A DNA stretch of 64,000 nt from Nautilus pompilius (Eukaryota > Mollusca > Cephalopoda > Nautilida > Nautilidae): positions 434,001 through 498,000 of the forward strand of contig JACATO010000989.1 in the NCBI GenBank assembly GCA_018389105.1, read 5' to 3'. Position 1 is the stretch's first letter. The number at the start of each line of letters is the position of its first letter. The translations under genes and the position numbers were made by a program. This document shows, piece by piece, positions 61,623 through 64,000 of this stretch. The notes beneath the pieces are model-generated. The model saw only the letters and a list, made by a program, of their open reading frames with translations, was not told where the DNA came from and did not search any database.

Positions 61623-62770
61623 CCAGTCCAGTTTTACTAGCTCCACACTCGTTTTGCAGACCCCCGGCTTCCTCCATGATGAGATATAATAGGGATTTCC
61701 GGTAGATTCGCTCCCAGTTAGTGTGGAAGGACTACGCGAGTACCCTTCTCTCTAGTCTGCACTTGGATCGTACGTCTGTCGACCTCCGAAGCAGGGTTGG
61801 CACATATTGCTGCTGCTGCTGATGAAGATGATGTCTTAGACTACCAAGAAGGAGAGCAGTTCGGGGTCAGTCAGGTTGGACCTGGTGTTTGCTGTTTTAA
61901 GTTCTATCTTCGCTCGATAGACGAGACCGGAGAACGCACGCGCAGTTCAAATAAAATCATTGTCTCGTTTCTGCATTTCTATTTCTTTTTTCTCTCCTTT
62001 TTCTTTCAGTTCATCTACTTCTTGGCGACCCCTGCCACGACTTTCGAGGTCTGAGGACATCCCGCAGCAGGGCGCTGGAAGGTGGCGAGCAGCAGCCCCG
62101 GAGACCAAGAATCATCTCATTTTAAAGCCGTCAGGTCTGAGTCAAAACCGAAAGTAGAGACTCGGCCAACTAATCAACCTTTTAAAAAATAATATTATTA
62201 TTATTATTATTATTATTTTTTGTGGAAAAATTTATTTACTTATTGTCTAATGAAATCGGGAATTCTCCTTCACCTCTCACGGTCGCCGGCCCGCAGCTAG
62301 ATCACGTGATTAGCAGCTTAGGCCCAGTCTTCTCTCTGGTTGCTTTCGTAATTTAAGAGTTACCACCTACCGAAGTACAATACAGTGGTTACAAAAATTC
62401 GTGACTAGTCTGTTTTTTAAAAGCAATGTACCATTAATTATTACTGTTTTTTTTCTTCTTCTTCTTCTGTAAGCCATTTTTGCTGCAGGCGAACGAAGGT
62501 ATTATTTAACCTAACGTTCTAGTAATGTGTACGCCTATATTTTCGTAAATCCGGTAACCCTGCCATCTTATCCATCGTTGGATAATTACGATAAATCACA
62601 ATTAATCTGTCGCATACCGGAATAATAGAACAATGTCGCCGCGTATTAGCGTTATAAGTAGAACTAATTTCTGATAAACGTTCAAGATATTACAGATGGA
62701 GATACATACATCTAAAAAGCCAGAAAAGTAGGAAGTTTTAGCTTCCTTTGAAGAAAAATTAGCCTCTAAT
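61623..62770. other. intergenic sequence
   Basis: The frame at 61797-62054 begins MAHIAAAADEDDVLDYQEGE from a Gly/Ala- and Asp-rich start but has no recognised domain. (ATT)n at 62193-62219. Confidence 0.35.
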
Positions 62771-62788
62771 CTATTTTTTTTTTTTTTT

Positions 62789-63000
62789 GCATCGAACGGC
62801 TGAGTTCGAATCCCGGTCTGGACCGACTCGACTAGGCGAAGGTTTCTGGTCGTTCTTCTGAAATCGCCGGTTTCCTTCCACATCTGAGAATGGAGAGAGT
62901 TCTGATAGGGGTCTTCCGGACGCGTGCTGTGGTGGCTCCGCCGGTAACTGTCGATTCGCCTGCACCCGGTTACTACTGCTGAAGATCCTCCAGCCATACC
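62789..63000 (+). repeat. tRNA-related SINE fragment (B box)
   Basis: GAGTTCGAATCCCGGTC at 62803-62819 is a clean B box, with a GC-rich body after it. A T16 run sits just before it, so no A box is present and the copy is probably 5'-truncated. It shares its box and flank with the minus-strand fragment at 24.85 kb. Confidence 0.4.
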
Positions 63001-64000
63001 CGAGTAACTACTTCCCCTGTCGCCAAGGCTGATAATGGATTCCAGCTCCGGGGTTTGACAGAACGATTACCGAAATGCCTCGCCTGACTTTGAAACGATG
63101 CTTTAAGATTTTGAACACACATGCCTTTTAGTCGCCACTCCTGGTATGAAAAATCCATCTAATTAAGTACAATATTTACCAGAAGAAAAATTTTCAAACT
63201 TCAATCGAATTTAAAGGAAACGAATGCAATTAAAATTGGCAAATGGAAGCTCTCTGGTTTCTCTTCATAACTAACGTGAGTGTCACGTGCGCGTCTGGAA
63301 ACCTATAGTTTGGCACACACTTTAAAAGAAAATTTTAATAAAACCAAAATAAAGTTACGCTTTAATTTTTATCTGAATTTCTTCTTTAAAAACTCCATCT
63401 GGAGGAAGAGTATTAAGCCGGGCTTAGGAAAACTGCTCAAAACTAGAAATATATGGCGTGAATTTAGAAATGATTGTATAGACGGGATCGATAACTCTGC
63501 AGATTGATTTTTTTTTCATCGGTGTGTTACCTTACTAAAGCAATCAATCAGATTGCTAACAATAAAAAGAACCTTAATCTAATATAAGTCAGCCCATTAA
63601 GAAATAATATCAACTCTCTCTCTTCCCCCCTTTTTTTTCTCAATAAAAACGACTGTCTTGCCATGCTGCGTTTAACTACACGACGTTAAGAGAATCCCAC
63701 CCCAAGTTGATCGATCATCGATCCGGCATTATTGATCGTCTTTATCTATCCTATTTTCTTGCAGTACACGATACCAAACCACGATGGGTTGAGATATCGA
63801 GCTGGTAAACAAAACAGAGCCACACGGTTCGGATTCTTACATGGACATGGTGCAATCCGCTCCTTCTTGACTGGAATGGGTTAATTATAACTTTCATTTC
63901 TAGACCATTACCAACATCCCCTTCCTTTGTGTACTTAGATTATTACGTTCACTGGTTTAAAACGGTCAGAACGCAACGGATTGAAGGAAAAAAAAGAATT
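63001..64000. other. intergenic sequence (right edge)
   Basis: No gene or repeat recognised. Confidence 0.35.

Overview
The window reads as non-vertebrate animal genomic DNA. It has long introns, simple-sequence tracts, minisatellites and decayed transposons of several classes (mariner, Tc1-like, hAT, Penelope-like, LINE), and no bacterial-style gene packing. CpG dinucleotides are scarce from about 1 to 24.4 kb (apart from a pocket at 19.5-20 kb and a mariner insertion) and common from about 24.45 kb to the end. Such a step fits the mosaic, gene-body methylation of invertebrates such as molluscs better than the global CpG depletion of vertebrates. I cannot name the species.

Left part (1-24.4 kb). 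One protein-coding gene is supported, on the + strand: three exons at 9812-10008, 10639-10755 and 14525-14600. Their splice sites and codon phases agree (130 uninterrupted codons) and they encode part of a multi-pass membrane protein I do not recognise. Its 5' exons lie to the left, in undetected sequence or outside the window. Its 3' exons are not resolved; a weak candidate starts at 19911. The introns and flanks hold two mariner copies with terminal inverted repeats (3524-4562 and 20204-21413), an hAT transposase relic (14.66-15.9 kb), a Tc1-like relic (22.3-23.0 kb), a tRNA-derived SINE head (6.76 kb) and a 330-bp CT tract.

Right part (24.4-64 kb). I find no convincing host gene. The region is a mosaic of degenerate elements: Tc1-like relics (26.1-27.35, 42.9-43.5, 49.7-50.4 kb), a LINE reverse transcriptase end (29.8 kb), an R2-like LINE relic (36.3-37.9 kb), a recurrent ORF family with a conserved GERFHQ motif (40.3-40.97 kb), a Penelope-like GIY-YIG fragment (46.5-46.9 kb), a short inverted-repeat element (48.05-48.49 kb), two SINE fragments, and a tandem block of tRNA-Asp-like units (46.07-46.45 kb). 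Between these lie tandem arrays, notably a 44-bp minisatellite of about 43 copies (31081-32970).

The most unusual signal is a dispersed satellite whose unit carries the CRE/ATF palindrome TGACGTCA followed by GTACA and a GA tract. It forms two arrays (20 units at 34191-34650, 18 units at 35468-35948) flanking a 0.8-kb block with a near-consensus CTCF motif. A diverged array (TGACGTTA) lies at 54267-54540 and a lone inverted unit at 18519-18557.
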